Positions 17,875-27,834 of a stretch of 64,000 bases of DNA are shown here, piece after piece (positions within the stretch are counted from its first letter, which is position 1; every line of letters starts with the position of its first letter). The position numbers and the translations under genes are program-made. The DNA comes from Butyrivibrio sp. (lineage in GTDB: Bacteria > Bacillota > Clostridia > Lachnospirales > Lachnospiraceae): positions 124,001 to 188,000 of the forward strand of contig SVFY01000003.1 of NCBI GenBank assembly GCA_015056625.1. The letters are read 5' to 3'. Under the pieces are notes generated by a model. It saw only the letters and a program-made list of their open reading frames with translations. It was not told where the DNA came from and did no database searches.

Positions 17875-19818
17875 TCACTCCATGTAGTAATTATACCATT
17901 GCTGGAAGATGTAGAATGACCATGCAATCTTGCTAAAGTTTGCGCCTGTTGCCGGGCCGGCATCTCCCTTGGCCACGTAATCACTTATAAACCTTGATAC
18001 ATACTCAGGGTCAAATACCCCCTGCTTCTTAAGATAAGACGTACTGCTGTAATCAAGGAGCGCTTCCTTTAAAGGACCGCGAAGCCATGCATCCATCGGA
18101 ACACCAAAGCCTGTCTTTGGGCGCTCAAGCATCTGCCTTGGAATATAGTCATAGGCGATGTCCTTTAGAATGTGCTTCTTGTCCCCTTTGTAGTACTTAA
18201 ACTTATGGGGAATCCTGAAGGAATACTCCATGACCTCAGTATCCATAATTGGGCATCTGTTTTCCAGCGAATACTTCATGGATGCCCTGTCCATCTTCAC
18301 AAGGATATCCTCAGGAAGGTAGGTATCCATATCAAGAAGCATTCTCTTTACCTGAAAATCCCTTGTGGGATAAAGGCTCTCTATTGGATACAGGACCGGA
18401 GCTTCGTTTATTCCAAGATTAAAATCGGTATTAATGTAATCAAGAGCGTGAACTGGTACATCTAATGTCTCTTTTCCTGAAATAAAGGCATGGGAGGCCT
18501 TAACATAACCTTCAGATACAAGCTGCGTTTTAGTCTCAATATCTCTGTTTCCGGCTATGACCTTGACTCTAAAGGGCATACGGTCAATCAGTCTTCTTCC
18601 GCCAACGCTGATCTGTCCGACAGCATTGACGATCGCTCCGGGAATCTCAAGTCTCTGAGCCTGCCATACATTGTCATAGACATTGTAGCCGCAAAAGAAC
18701 TCATCTCCACCATCACCTGACAAAGCTACAGTAACGTCTTTCTTTGCCAGCTTACTCACCAGCATTGAAGGGATCTCTGAGTTGTCTGCAAAAGGCTCAT
18801 CATAGTACTGAGGTATGCTGGCCACCAGATCAAACATCTCTTTTTCAGTGATGTACAGCTCTGTATGGTCACATCCGAGGTAGTTTGCTATCTCCTTTGC
18901 ATACTCAGCCTCATTGTAGCTGGGAACATCAAAGCCTATACAAAAAGTCTTTACAGGCTCATCAGAAAGCTCCTGCGCAATAGCTGTAACAAGAGATGAA
19001 TCGTATCCACCAGACAAAAATGTTCCAAGTGGCACATCAGCGATCATACGGGATGCAACGCTGTTTTTAAGTCTGAGCTTAAGGCCTTCCTTGGCCTCTT
19101 CATAATTATTTACCGGATCCTTGGACTTTTCTTTATAGACTTGCCTTATATCCCAGTACTTCCACTTTTTGATCTCGCCGTCTTTAAACCGAAGGACTGA
19201 TCCCGCCTCTAATTTATACACATCTGTAAATATTGTCTCAGGAGCGCTGATGTACTGATTGTATAAGTATCTGGGAAGGAGCTGTCTTCTGATCTCCCCC
19301 TTAAATCCAGGACATTTCATGATAGGTTTGAGCTCTGAACCAAAGATGATATTTCCGCCATCAATCCAATAGAAGAGTGGCTTTTTACCAATCCTGTCGC
19401 GAATGAGGAATACTTCGCCACTTTCCCTGTCATAGAGGGCTATGGCAAACATTCCATGGATATGGTCAACCATGTCAATGCCCCATTTAAGATATGCAGC
19501 AATTATCACCTCAGTATCACAGTTTGTCTTAAACTCGTAATCACTTATTTCCTCTTTAAGCTCGAGAAAGTTATATATCTCACCATTAAATATAACGGAT
19601 ACTCTGCCATTTTCTGAATGCATAGGCTGATGTCCAAGAGGAGACAGATCCAGGATCGCAAGTCTTCTCTGCGCAAACCCTATGAAGTAGTCATTTGCGC
19701 CTTGATATATCTCGACACCTGCATCATCAGGACCTCTGTGGTACATGGTGTCATTCATGATACGAAGCGCTTCTTCAGTTATTCTTTTTTTCGATACATA
19801 TCCGCAGATTCCGCACAT
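17875..19818 (-). CDS. asnB: Asparagine synthase-like glutamine amidotransferase (AsnB family), second copy
   Basis: MCGICGYVSKKRI, MYHRGPDDAGV, IFNGEIYNF, LSGGYDSSLVTA, LSGDGGDEFFCGYNVY. Confidence 0.93.
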   Translation of the reverse strand: MCGICGYVSKKRITEEALRIMNDTMYHRGPDDAGVEIYQGANDYFIGFAQRRLAILDLSPLGHQPMHSENGRVSVIFNGEIYNFLELKEEISDYEFKTNCDTEVIIAAYLKWGIDMVDHIHGMFAIALYDRESGEVFLIRDRIGKKPLFYWIDGGNIIFGSELKPIMKCPGFKGEIRRQLLPRYLYNQYISAPETIFTDVYKLEAGSVLRFKDGEIKKWKYWDIRQVYKEKSKDPVNNYEEAKEGLKLRLKNSVASRMIADVPLGTFLSGGYDSSLVTAIAQELSDEPVKTFCIGFDVPSYNEAEYAKEIANYLGCDHTELYITEKEMFDLVASIPQYYDEPFADNSEIPSMLVSKLAKKDVTVALSGDGGDEFFCGYNVYDNVWQAQRLEIPGAIVNAVGQISVGGRRLIDRMPFRVKVIAGNRDIETKTQLVSEGYVKASHAFISGKETLDVPVHALDYINTDFNLGINEAPVLYPIESLYPTRDFQVKRMLLDMDTYLPEDILVKMDRASMKYSLENRCPIMDTEVMEYSFRIPHKFKYYKGDKKHILKDIAYDYIPRQMLERPKTGFGVPMDAWLRGPLKEALLDYSSTSYLKKQGVFDPEYVSRFISDYVAKGDAGPATGANFSKIAWSFYIFQQWYNYYME

Positions 19819-19819
19819 A

Positions 19820-20920
19820 TTATTTACCGGTTATCTCTTCAAGATAATCCTTCCACTGGTTGTAAATAGCATCTACACTGGCTATCTCTTCTATCTTTCT
19901 GGCGTTTTCGCCAAAGCGTCTTGCCAGCTCCTTGTCTTCAATGAGTCTGCAGATCCTGTCTGCAAGCGCATCTTCATCTCCTACAGGAATAAGAAATCCA
20001 TTTTCTCCATCCCGTATGACTTCTCTTGGACCACCACAGGGACAGTCTGTTGACACCACTGGCATTCCCATAGCCATTGCTTCCAAAAGAGAATTTGGCA
20101 TTCCCTCGTAGTCTGAACTATAGGCATACACTTCACCCTTGGGTATCTCCTTTTCAAGGCTGTTGCTGCCGCCCATCAAAAGGACATACCCCTCAGCCTG
20201 GTTGTCCTTTATGAGTTTTTCAAGAATCTCCTTTGTTCCATCCCCTGAGTCAGGACCATATATCCTAAGCACATAATCCGGATGTTTTTTGTGCACCTTC
20301 AAAAAAGCTCTGACAAGCATTGGCTGATTTTTAAAATCCACAAGTCTCGCATGGTGGACCACAGCCTTCTCCCTTACCTCTGGCAATGGATTTCCAAAAT
20401 ACTTGGGATTGACAGGATTCATGATGATCCTTGAATTATCCTGAAGGTATGGTTTAAAGAAATCTTTCTGCTCCTTGGTTTGATACACGCATCCTGCAGC
20501 CTTTGGAAAAAGCCATCTGATCTGAACGCTGTCAGAAAAAGCATCATAATAACCTATAGGATTGATCCTGATGGATATCACCACTGGAATGTTGCTGTTT
20601 CCAGCTGCCATAAGAGCTCTGTAATTAGCCCTGTGAGCAAAGGCCACAAGCACATCTGGCTTATACTCTTTTACAAATTCTTTAAGGTACCTGACCCTTA
20701 GAAGAAACTTTACTATTCGATTTTTCCTTTCATCATCTTCACGAAGGCCCACATGGACTCTGGTAACTCTGGGGTCAAGCTCAAACTCATCCTTATCATA
20801 CCACTCTGTCGCTACATAAACCTTATACCCCTCCTTGGCAAACTGATTGGCAAGGTTTGAAACCACCCTCTCAGCTCCGCCCTGGCAGAGGCAGTTCAGA
20901 TGAAATGCAATACTCTTCAT
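19820..20920 (-). CDS. Glycosyltransferase family 4
   Basis: NCLCQGGAERVVSNLANQFAKEGYKV...SSDYEGMPNSLLEAMAMGMPVVSTDCPCGGPREVI. Confidence 0.94.
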   Translation of the reverse strand: MKSIAFHLNCLCQGGAERVVSNLANQFAKEGYKVYVATEWYDKDEFELDPRVTRVHVGLREDDERKNRIVKFLLRVRYLKEFVKEYKPDVLVAFAHRANYRALMAAGNSNIPVVISIRINPIGYYDAFSDSVQIRWLFPKAAGCVYQTKEQKDFFKPYLQDNSRIIMNPVNPKYFGNPLPEVREKAVVHHARLVDFKNQPMLVRAFLKVHKKHPDYVLRIYGPDSGDGTKEILEKLIKDNQAEGYVLLMGGSNSLEKEIPKGEVYAYSSDYEGMPNSLLEAMAMGMPVVSTDCPCGGPREVIRDGENGFLIPVGDEDALADRICRLIEDKELARRFGENARKIEEIASVDAIYNQWKDYLEEITGK

Positions 20921-20929
20921 GTTCGCTCA

Positions 20930-22129
20930 TCACTCATATCTTTTGAAAATCTCATGAATACTATCTTTATATCTGTCTGGTGTATAGTAAAGAGCTCTCT
21001 CATAGGCCTTTTTACTATATTCATCCCTGAGCTCTTTTGAGGCTATCAGTTTTTTGATCTTGTCAGCAAGGAGCTTCTCTCCTTCTGTTATCACTTCCGG
21101 ATCGAAGTTTTCATGCTCATCCATGTCAGGAACAAGTATTCCAAACTCACCCTCAACAGGTTCTGTGATGCTGCTGCCGTCTGGAATACGGCCTATAAGG
21201 TCCTCATACTCTTTTTCTGAAAGAAGTATCTCTCTTGGGCCTGTCTTACAGTCCGCTGATATCATTGGCTTTTTAAGAGCCATAGCTTCAAGTACAGCAT
21301 TGGGAAATCCCTCATGGTTGGAACTACATACATAGATATCAGAAGCCTTAACATAAGGGAACGGGTTCTTCCTAAGTCCTGGGAAAAAGACCTTATCCGC
21401 AACCCCCAGTGCGCTTGCAAGCTCTTTATACTTATCAAAATTGCCCGCGCCAAGAACTATCAGCCGAGCCTTTGGGTGATCCTTTGAAGCTATTGCAAAA
21501 GCCTTCAAAAGATGCCATATGCCCTTGATGTAATCGTTTCTTGCCATGCAGGATATCACGACATTATCCTCGTTAAAGGGATAATCCGCTATCTCTTCAC
21601 TGCCTTTTTTCTCAACATCCTCCACATCCAGAGGGTTGTAGATAAAAGTACTTCTAGTATAATCAAAGTCTCTCTCAAGCTGACGGACGATTTCTTTAGA
21701 ACAGGACAGCACCTGATCAGACCTTCCGCAAAAGAGCTTTACCTGCTTTGTGCTCTCCATATCTGTCTGGCAGCGAAGGCCTGTAAGGACTCTTTCCTGT
21801 GCCCTTGAAAGGACATTTACGTAGTTGGCAGAGCTTCCAAAGCTGTAGGAAATATCTATCTTCAGCTCTTTTTTTAGCTTTCTGACCTTACTTACCCTTT
21901 TTAGTACATTTATTACTTTGTTAAGTGTTCCTTTTTTTGCAGGAACATCAATGTCGATGACATTTAAACCTGATACGTCGTAGTTTATATCCTTTGAGCT
22001 GAAGATCAGGATATATACGTTGTAATAGTCCTGCATCAGTCTTGCGGTCTTTACACACACTCTCTCAAAGCCGCCCTGATGGAGCATTGGTACCATCAGC
22101 ATCAGATTTTTCTTTTCCAAAGAACCCAT
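20930..22129 (-). CDS. Glycosyltransferase family 4
   Basis: MLHQGGFERVCVKTARL...CSSNHEGFPNAVLEAMALKKPMISADCKTGPREIL. Confidence 0.92.
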   Translation of the reverse strand: MGSLEKKNLMLMVPMLHQGGFERVCVKTARLMQDYYNVYILIFSSKDINYDVSGLNVIDIDVPAKKGTLNKVINVLKRVSKVRKLKKELKIDISYSFGSSANYVNVLSRAQERVLTGLRCQTDMESTKQVKLFCGRSDQVLSCSKEIVRQLERDFDYTRSTFIYNPLDVEDVEKKGSEEIADYPFNEDNVVISCMARNDYIKGIWHLLKAFAIASKDHPKARLIVLGAGNFDKYKELASALGVADKVFFPGLRKNPFPYVKASDIYVCSSNHEGFPNAVLEAMALKKPMISADCKTGPREILLSEKEYEDLIGRIPDGSSITEPVEGEFGILVPDMDEHENFDPEVITEGEKLLADKIKKLIASKELRDEYSKKAYERALYYTPDRYKDSIHEIFKRYE

Positions 22130-23574
22130 TAAAAATGTCCTCTCTCGTAGAAATAGGCCATCATCTTGGCCTGGGACTTAACGTCAAAGCCTGCAGCCTT
22201 GAGCTTGCCAAGGATGTAGTCACTGCTCTGTGCCCTGTCACCAATCGAATACTCAATGGCTCTGTGGTGGTGACCTGTGGTCTTCTCAGGAATATTGAGA
22301 GCTTCGAAGCCTGTGCCGTTATCCAGCATATCGATGTCAGGAGCATCCTCCTGCTCAAATACGCTCTCACGCCTCTCTCCAGCTATCTTTGTGAAGGTCT
22401 CATTGACCTTGATCTCTTCCATGAGTGCATCCGGCTGGTAGTCTTCCCTGAGCATCAGATCGTCAAGTATCTTCCTTGCCCAGTCACGGGGCTGGGATGT
22501 TATGCTGCGGACTGATACAAGCTCCGTTACACACACCTCTTTTGTTATGGTGTCAGATACCAGACACTGAAGACCTGCAGCCTGAGCTTCCACAACGCTT
22601 CCAGGAAGTCCCTCATATCTTGATGGAAAGCAGAAGTAATCCATTGCCTGGTAATAGTCGCTGGCATTGGATTTGTTTCCTGCAAAGATGCATCTCTCTC
22701 TGATGTGGAGCTTGTCAGCAAGCTTTATCATATCCTCCATCAAAGGACCTCTTCCAAGCATAAGGAGCTTGACCTTCATGCCATGCATTATGCTGTACTG
22801 ATTGAGGTCGTCATTGTCGAGGAGCCTGCAAACCTGTGCAAAGACATTGAGCAAAAACTCATGGTTCTTGGCGTATCTAAAGCTCCCTACATGTCCGATA
22901 ACTACAGCGTTTGAAACGCCAAGCTCCTGCCTGATGGCATTTCTCTTTTCCTCGTTGTAGGCAAAGCGCTTAAGGTCAATGGCATTGGGGATGATCCTGA
23001 CCCTTCCAGCGTCCATAAGCTCTTTTCCAAAAACAGCAAGACCAGCTTCACTGGAGCAGGCAAAATTGTAGTCAGTTACCCCTTCCTTTTGAAGAGGAGT
23101 CCTGAAAAGCTTAGTTGCAAAGCCCTTAATACCATTGTCAACACCTGCGCTTCTTGAGTGGGCGATGCAGATAGGTATTCCTGCCTTCTTGGCGATGGGC
23201 AGATAGATCGAAGCAGTGCTTGTCATGTGGCCCTGCACAACCTTCCACTCATTGGGATGACTGTCAAAAAATCTCTTTATGGCAGACTTGTATTCAACAA
23301 TATTGGTACCTGTAAACTTGGGAAGGCAGAAAATCCTGCCACCGAGTTTATGTACGCTATTATCAAAATAGTCCGGCTCTCGAACTGCCATCAGTTCATC
23401 AGAAGTCGGACTCTTCTTTCCTGTTTTTTCAGGTGAATAGTGGACAAGGAAATCAAACTGTATCTTGTCCCTGTCCATATTCCTATATAGATCGATTATT
23501 CTGCATTCTGCTCCTCCAAGTCCTAATCCCCCGAGGACGTGGAGCACTCTGATCTGACCGTAGTCTTCTTCCAT
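22129..23574 (-). CDS. Glycosyltransferase family 4 (EpsF-like)
   Basis: RVLHVLGGLGLGGAECRIIDLYRNMDRDKIQFDFLVH...FPSRYEGLPGSVVEAQAAGLQCLVSDTIT. Confidence 0.92.
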   Translation of the reverse strand: MEEDYGQIRVLHVLGGLGLGGAECRIIDLYRNMDRDKIQFDFLVHYSPEKTGKKSPTSDELMAVREPDYFDNSVHKLGGRIFCLPKFTGTNIVEYKSAIKRFFDSHPNEWKVVQGHMTSTASIYLPIAKKAGIPICIAHSRSAGVDNGIKGFATKLFRTPLQKEGVTDYNFACSSEAGLAVFGKELMDAGRVRIIPNAIDLKRFAYNEEKRNAIRQELGVSNAVVIGHVGSFRYAKNHEFLLNVFAQVCRLLDNDDLNQYSIMHGMKVKLLMLGRGPLMEDMIKLADKLHIRERCIFAGNKSNASDYYQAMDYFCFPSRYEGLPGSVVEAQAAGLQCLVSDTITKEVCVTELVSVRSITSQPRDWARKILDDLMLREDYQPDALMEEIKVNETFTKIAGERRESVFEQEDAPDIDMLDNGTGFEALNIPEKTTGHHHRAIEYSIGDRAQSSDYILGKLKAAGFDVKSQAKMMAYFYERGHF

Positions 23575-23578
23575 ACCA

Positions 23579-24322
23579 TTACCCCAAAAATTTTCTAAGA
23601 TGAAGGAAAGTATACTTAACCTTAGCTGTTAAGTACTGCATAGCCTTGTCAAAAGTGGTCTTGTCCACGATCTCCATGCGGCTGTACTCTGTGTAGGAAA
23701 CAGCTTTTCCGCTAAGAAGGAGCTTCTCAAGCTTGTCAAAGTCCTTGTCGTTCATGCTGTTTGCGTGATAAACAAAGGTGACAATGCCGTCTCTTGTATC
23801 ATCCAAAGCCTTGGATCTGTTTACTGATATTGGATAGAACACCATTCCATTCTGTCTGAAGGGCGCTATTCCAAAGCCATCAGTAATGATAAAGAATCCA
23901 TTGTCCTTGAGAGCCCTGAGCGTATTTTTATCAAAAGAGTGGGAGGGCGCCATAAAGATATCTGTTACGATACCCTTTGCTGTAAGAGAGCGCTTTCCCT
24001 CCTTTATCATCTCGTATTGCCTGTCGTAGGATAATCCGGCAAATTCAGACTTATCTCCTATGGGAAACATACCCGGATTCTTGTTAGTGTATACATGATT
24101 GTAACCATGCATAGCCACCATCCAGCCATGTTCCTGAAGCTGTTTTACATAATTCCAAAAGCCTTCCCTTGGTTCTGTCTTTGAAAGGCTTCTGTCTCTG
24201 TTTTCCGGGATCACACCAATGAGCGGCTTGATGTCGTGCTCGTCCAAAAGATTCTTGAATCTCTTGAACCTGTTCCAGTCCATATCTGGCGTGATGTCAT
24301 CCATACGAATCGCTATCTTCAT
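23579..24322 (-). CDS. Polysaccharide deacetylase-like / DUF2334-family protein (start corrected)
   Basis: MKIAIRMDDITPDMDWNRFKRFKNLLDEHDIKPLIGVIPEN...HGYNHVY...FMAPSHSFD; ATG 24322 gives an ATGA overlap with the stop at 24319. Confidence 0.82.
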   Translation of the reverse strand: MKIAIRMDDITPDMDWNRFKRFKNLLDEHDIKPLIGVIPENRDRSLSKTEPREGFWNYVKQLQEHGWMVAMHGYNHVYTNKNPGMFPIGDKSEFAGLSYDRQYEMIKEGKRSLTAKGIVTDIFMAPSHSFDKNTLRALKDNGFFIITDGFGIAPFRQNGMVFYPISVNRSKALDDTRDGIVTFVYHANSMNDKDFDKLEKLLLSGKAVSYTEYSRMEIVDKTTFDKAMQYLTAKVKYTFLHLRKFLG

Positions 24323-25293
24323 AGATTGTTCCTGTACCATTCAATAGCAAGCTCAATACCTGCCTTGAAATCATAAGATGGGTCGTAGCCAAGGTTCTTT
24401 CTTGCCTTTGAAATATCTGCGTTTGAATCTCTGATATCTCCAGCTCTTGGTGGTCCAAAGATTGGCTCAACGTCTACGCCAAGAGCATCTGTGAGATGGT
24501 GGTAAACATCAATAAGATACTCTCTTCCACCTGCGCCGATGTTATAAGCTTCTCCTGCGGCGTCTGATGAAGCAAGACATGCACGAAGGTTACCTTCGAT
24601 AACGTTGTCAACATATGTAAAGTCTCTTGACTGCTTGCCATCGCCGTTTATTGTAGGAGTCTCGCCGTGCATGAGCTGGCGGAGGAACTTAGGAATAACA
24701 GCTGCATAAGCGCCATTAGGATCCTGACGTCTTCCAAATACGTTAAAGTATCTAAGGCCATAGGTATCAAGGCCGTAAAGCTTCTTGTAAAGCTTGCCGT
24801 ACTCCTCATCAGTCTTCTTGGTAAGGGCATAGGGTGAAAGAACATTGCCCTCCTGTCCTTCCTTCTTGGGAAGTACTGTTGAATCTCCATAAACTGAAGA
24901 GCTTGAAGCATAGACGAACTTCTTGACGCCGTTCTGTCTTGAAGCTTCCATCATGTTAAGTGTTCCTCTGATGTTGATCTCTTCGTATAAAAGAGGCATC
25001 TCAATACTTCTTGGAACTGAACCCCAGGCAGCCTCGTTAAGTACAAAGTCTACTCCCTTTGTAGCTTCCATGCAGGCATCCAGATCGCGGATATCCTTCT
25101 CAAGGAAAGTGAACCTTGGATTCTCCATGAAAGGCTGTATATTCTCAATGTGTCCTGTAGAAAGGTTATCCAGACAGCGAACTGTGTAGCCCATATCAAG
25201 AAGAGCTTCACAGATGTTTGAACCGATAAATCCTGCGCCGCCTGTTACAAGGAAGACGCTGCTCTCAGGAAACTTTAAATCTTTAAATCCCAT
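24319..25293 (-). CDS. NAD-dependent epimerase/dehydratase, UDP-HexNAc(A) 4-epimerase (WbpP/TviC-like)
   Basis: VFLVTGGAGFIGSNICEALLDMGYTVRCLDNLSTGH...VDFVLNEAAWGSVPRSIEMP...SSSSVYGDS...YALTKKTDEEY...YFNVFGRRQDPNGAYAAVIPKF. AGGAG RBS before ATG 25293. Confidence 0.92.
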   Translation of the reverse strand: MGFKDLKFPESSVFLVTGGAGFIGSNICEALLDMGYTVRCLDNLSTGHIENIQPFMENPRFTFLEKDIRDLDACMEATKGVDFVLNEAAWGSVPRSIEMPLLYEEINIRGTLNMMEASRQNGVKKFVYASSSSVYGDSTVLPKKEGQEGNVLSPYALTKKTDEEYGKLYKKLYGLDTYGLRYFNVFGRRQDPNGAYAAVIPKFLRQLMHGETPTINGDGKQSRDFTYVDNVIEGNLRACLASSDAAGEAYNIGAGGREYLIDVYHHLTDALGVDVEPIFGPPRAGDIRDSNADISKARKNLGYDPSYDFKAGIELAIEWYRNNL

Positions 25294-25315
25294 TTTTTTA
25301 CTCCTATACAAGAAA

Positions 25316-25369
25316 GTTCTGCTCTCGCTACGCTCGCCAGAACGACGTTCGCACTAAACTCGACAGAAC
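25316..25369. repeat. Candidate intergenic palindromic/repeat element
   Basis: GTTCTG(25316..25321)-16 nt-CAGAAC(25338..25343), then CAGAAC again at 25364..25369; odd-centre palindrome GAACG-A-CGTTC at 25340..25350; direct GCGAG repeats on the minus strand. Confidence 0.5.
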
Positions 25370-25387
25370 CTCATTAAGTGCTCTCAG

Positions 25388-26704
25388 TCACAGTCTCCAA
25401 TAATCAAACTCAGGCGCTGTGTAATCATTCATGTCATAGATGCCCTTGATATCCATGAAGACCTTTGTCTTGTGTGAAGGATTGAAGAACCTGGCAATGT
25501 CTGCTGGCTTGTAATCCTTGAAGTCCTCATGTGCAACAGCCATGATCACAGCATCCATATCCTTAACAGAATCCATGGAATCAAACTCAATACCATAGAG
25601 ACGCTTTGCCTCGTCTGAGTCTGCCTGAGGATCCACAACTACAGGTGTGATGCCGTATTCCTTAAGCTCGTTATAGATGTCGATAACCTTGGTGTTACGG
25701 GTATCGGGGCAGTTCTCCTTGAAAGTGAAGCCAAGGATAGCTACTCTTGCATTCTTAACAGGGATGTCATTTGCAATAAGACGCTTAACCAGGGACTCTG
25801 CTATATATTTACCCATGTCGTCGTTGATACGACGGCCAGAGAGAATGATCTGTGAGTGATAACCAAGCTCCTCTGCCTTGTATGTAAGGTAGTAAGGGTC
25901 AACACCGATGCAGTGTCCTCCCACAAGGCCTGGGAAAAACTTAAGGAAGTTCCACTTGGTACCTGCTGCCTCAAGAACGCTCTTGGTGTCGATGCCCATT
26001 TTGTGGAAGATCATGGAAAGCTCGTTCATGAAAGCGATGTTGATATCGCGCTGTGAATTCTCGATAACCTTGGCAGCCTCAGCAACCTTGATGGACTGAG
26101 CCTTGTAAACACCAGCAAGAGCAACCAGACTATAAACCTTGGCTACAGTCTCCAGTGTCTCCTCATCCATGCCAGATACGATCTTGGTGATGGTATCAAG
26201 TCTGTGAACCTTGTCACCTGGGTTGATACGCTCTGGTGAGTAACCAACCTTGAAATCAACACCGCACTTAAGTCCTGACTCTTTCTCAAGGATAGGTACG
26301 CAGATATCCTCTGTTACTCCAGGATAAACAGTTGACTCATACACTACTATAGAACCCTTAGTGAGGTATTTACCAAGAGTGTGGCTAGCTCCCTCAACAG
26401 GTGAAAGATCTGGTGTGTGATCGTCATTAACAGGAGTTGGAACTGCTACTACGTGGAACTTGCACTCACGGAGTTTTTCAGGGTCAGCTGTGAACTCTAC
26501 AGATGTCTCCTTTATAGCGTCGTTTCCAACTTCTCTGGTGGGATCAATACCCTTTTTATAAAGCTCTACTTTCTGAGCATTGAAATCATATCCAACAACC
26601 TTGATCTTCTTGGCATATGCTACAGCTATAGGCATTCCAACATAACCAAGTCCTACCAGTGACAGCTTTTCTTCTCCGGCAAGGAGCTTCTCATAAAGAT
26701 CCAT
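25388..26704 (-). CDS. Nucleotide-sugar dehydrogenase (UDP-GlcNAc/GalNAc 6-dehydrogenase, WbpO/TviB-like)
   Basis: KLSLVGLGYVGMPIAVAYAKKIKVVGYDFNAQKVELYKKGIDPTREVGN...YSPERINPGD...FFPGLVGGHCIGVDPYYL...TFKENCPDTRNTKV. Confidence 0.94.
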   Translation of the reverse strand: MDLYEKLLAGEEKLSLVGLGYVGMPIAVAYAKKIKVVGYDFNAQKVELYKKGIDPTREVGNDAIKETSVEFTADPEKLRECKFHVVAVPTPVNDDHTPDLSPVEGASHTLGKYLTKGSIVVYESTVYPGVTEDICVPILEKESGLKCGVDFKVGYSPERINPGDKVHRLDTITKIVSGMDEETLETVAKVYSLVALAGVYKAQSIKVAEAAKVIENSQRDINIAFMNELSMIFHKMGIDTKSVLEAAGTKWNFLKFFPGLVGGHCIGVDPYYLTYKAEELGYHSQIILSGRRINDDMGKYIAESLVKRLIANDIPVKNARVAILGFTFKENCPDTRNTKVIDIYNELKEYGITPVVVDPQADSDEAKRLYGIEFDSMDSVKDMDAVIMAVAHEDFKDYKPADIARFFNPSHKTKVFMDIKGIYDMNDYTAPEFDYWRL

Positions 26705-26721
26705 TTTAATTCCTCCAGGAT

Positions 26722-27831
26722 TTATTTGATAATCTCTTTTATCTCATTAATATACGTCAATATTATACTACGCCTGTCAAATTTCTGCTCCACATGGTTT
26801 CTGGCAGCTTTTCCCATGTTTGCCCGCTTTTGGAGCGACATTCCCATGAATTCTGAAATAGCTTTGTACAATGCTTCTTTGCTTCGGGGTTCACACAGAA
26901 TGCCAGATACATCCTTTTCAACAATCTCTTTACAACCACTTATATCTGTTGTAATGACAGGTCTTCCTGTAGCAGCAGCCTCCATGAGCACATTGCTCAT
27001 GCCCTCATGATAGGAAGGATGTACGATGGCATCAGCCTCTTTTATATATGGATGTATGTCCTTCTGATAGGGGATAGACTTAAAATACCCTGATGCTTCC
27101 GCCTCTTTTACCTGGTCCTCGAAATCCTCTTCAGAGTACCCGACAGCAGCAAAGGAAACCTTGTCTCCATACTCTTCATGGGCCTTTTTAGCCGCATACA
27201 AAAGCTCCTCTGTACCCTTTTCTTTCATAAGGCGCCCAATATAAAGGAATCTTGTGACATCGTCCTTATGTCCCGGATACTCTTCAAACCTGTGCTTATC
27301 AAGGTTTACTCCAGAGCCGTTTACTACAACAGCTTTTTTTCCTCTGATGCCATGTTTTTCGAAGACCTGATGATTATATTCATTCTGGAAAAAGAGACAT
27401 CTGCAACCCTTAAGTGATACCTTGTACATGGCAACTATGAGTTTAAGCAGAATCCCGCCCCTCTCGAAGGTAGAACCAAGGCCTGTTACCGTTGAGATAT
27501 AAGGTACTCCAAGGAGCCTGCTGGCAAAGCCTCCATAAATATTGGGCTTTATGGTATAGGTTATGACTATGTCAGGTCTCTCAGTCTTTAATAACCTCTT
27601 ATAAGCGCCAAAAAGAGCCATATCCTGTACAGGATTGACTCCGCGCCTGTTTATGTCAGTATGTATTACTCTGCAGCCCTCGTCCGTAAGCTCTTTTACC
27701 TTAAGGTCATCCGGAAGGCTCAGCACAACTTCAAAGCCTTCCTCCATAAGCCCTGTTAAAAGCTCATTCCTAAAATCAAAGAGCCCGCTGGATGAGTTGG
27801 CCAGTATCAACGCTTTTGGCATACTCTCCAC
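26722..27831 (-). CDS. Glycosyltransferase family 4 (PglA-like)
   Basis: KALILANSSSGLFDFRNELLTGLMEEGFEV...VITYTIKPNIYGGFASRLLGVPYISTVTGLGSTFE...HPSYHEGMSNVLMEAAATGRPVITTDISGCKEIV. Confidence 0.88.
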   Translation of the reverse strand: MESMPKALILANSSSGLFDFRNELLTGLMEEGFEVVLSLPDDLKVKELTDEGCRVIHTDINRRGVNPVQDMALFGAYKRLLKTERPDIVITYTIKPNIYGGFASRLLGVPYISTVTGLGSTFERGGILLKLIVAMYKVSLKGCRCLFFQNEYNHQVFEKHGIRGKKAVVVNGSGVNLDKHRFEEYPGHKDDVTRFLYIGRLMKEKGTEELLYAAKKAHEEYGDKVSFAAVGYSEEDFEDQVKEAEASGYFKSIPYQKDIHPYIKEADAIVHPSYHEGMSNVLMEAAATGRPVITTDISGCKEIVEKDVSGILCEPRSKEALYKAISEFMGMSLQKRANMGKAARNHVEQKFDRRSIILTYINEIKEIIK

Positions 27832-27834
27832 CTT

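Noticed and set aside
22042-22515. 157-aa plus-strand ORF
   Set aside because: Antisense to two well-supported GT4 genes; no RBS-like context or domain seen. The same applies to most other plus-strand ORFs between 0.1 and 60.8 kb.
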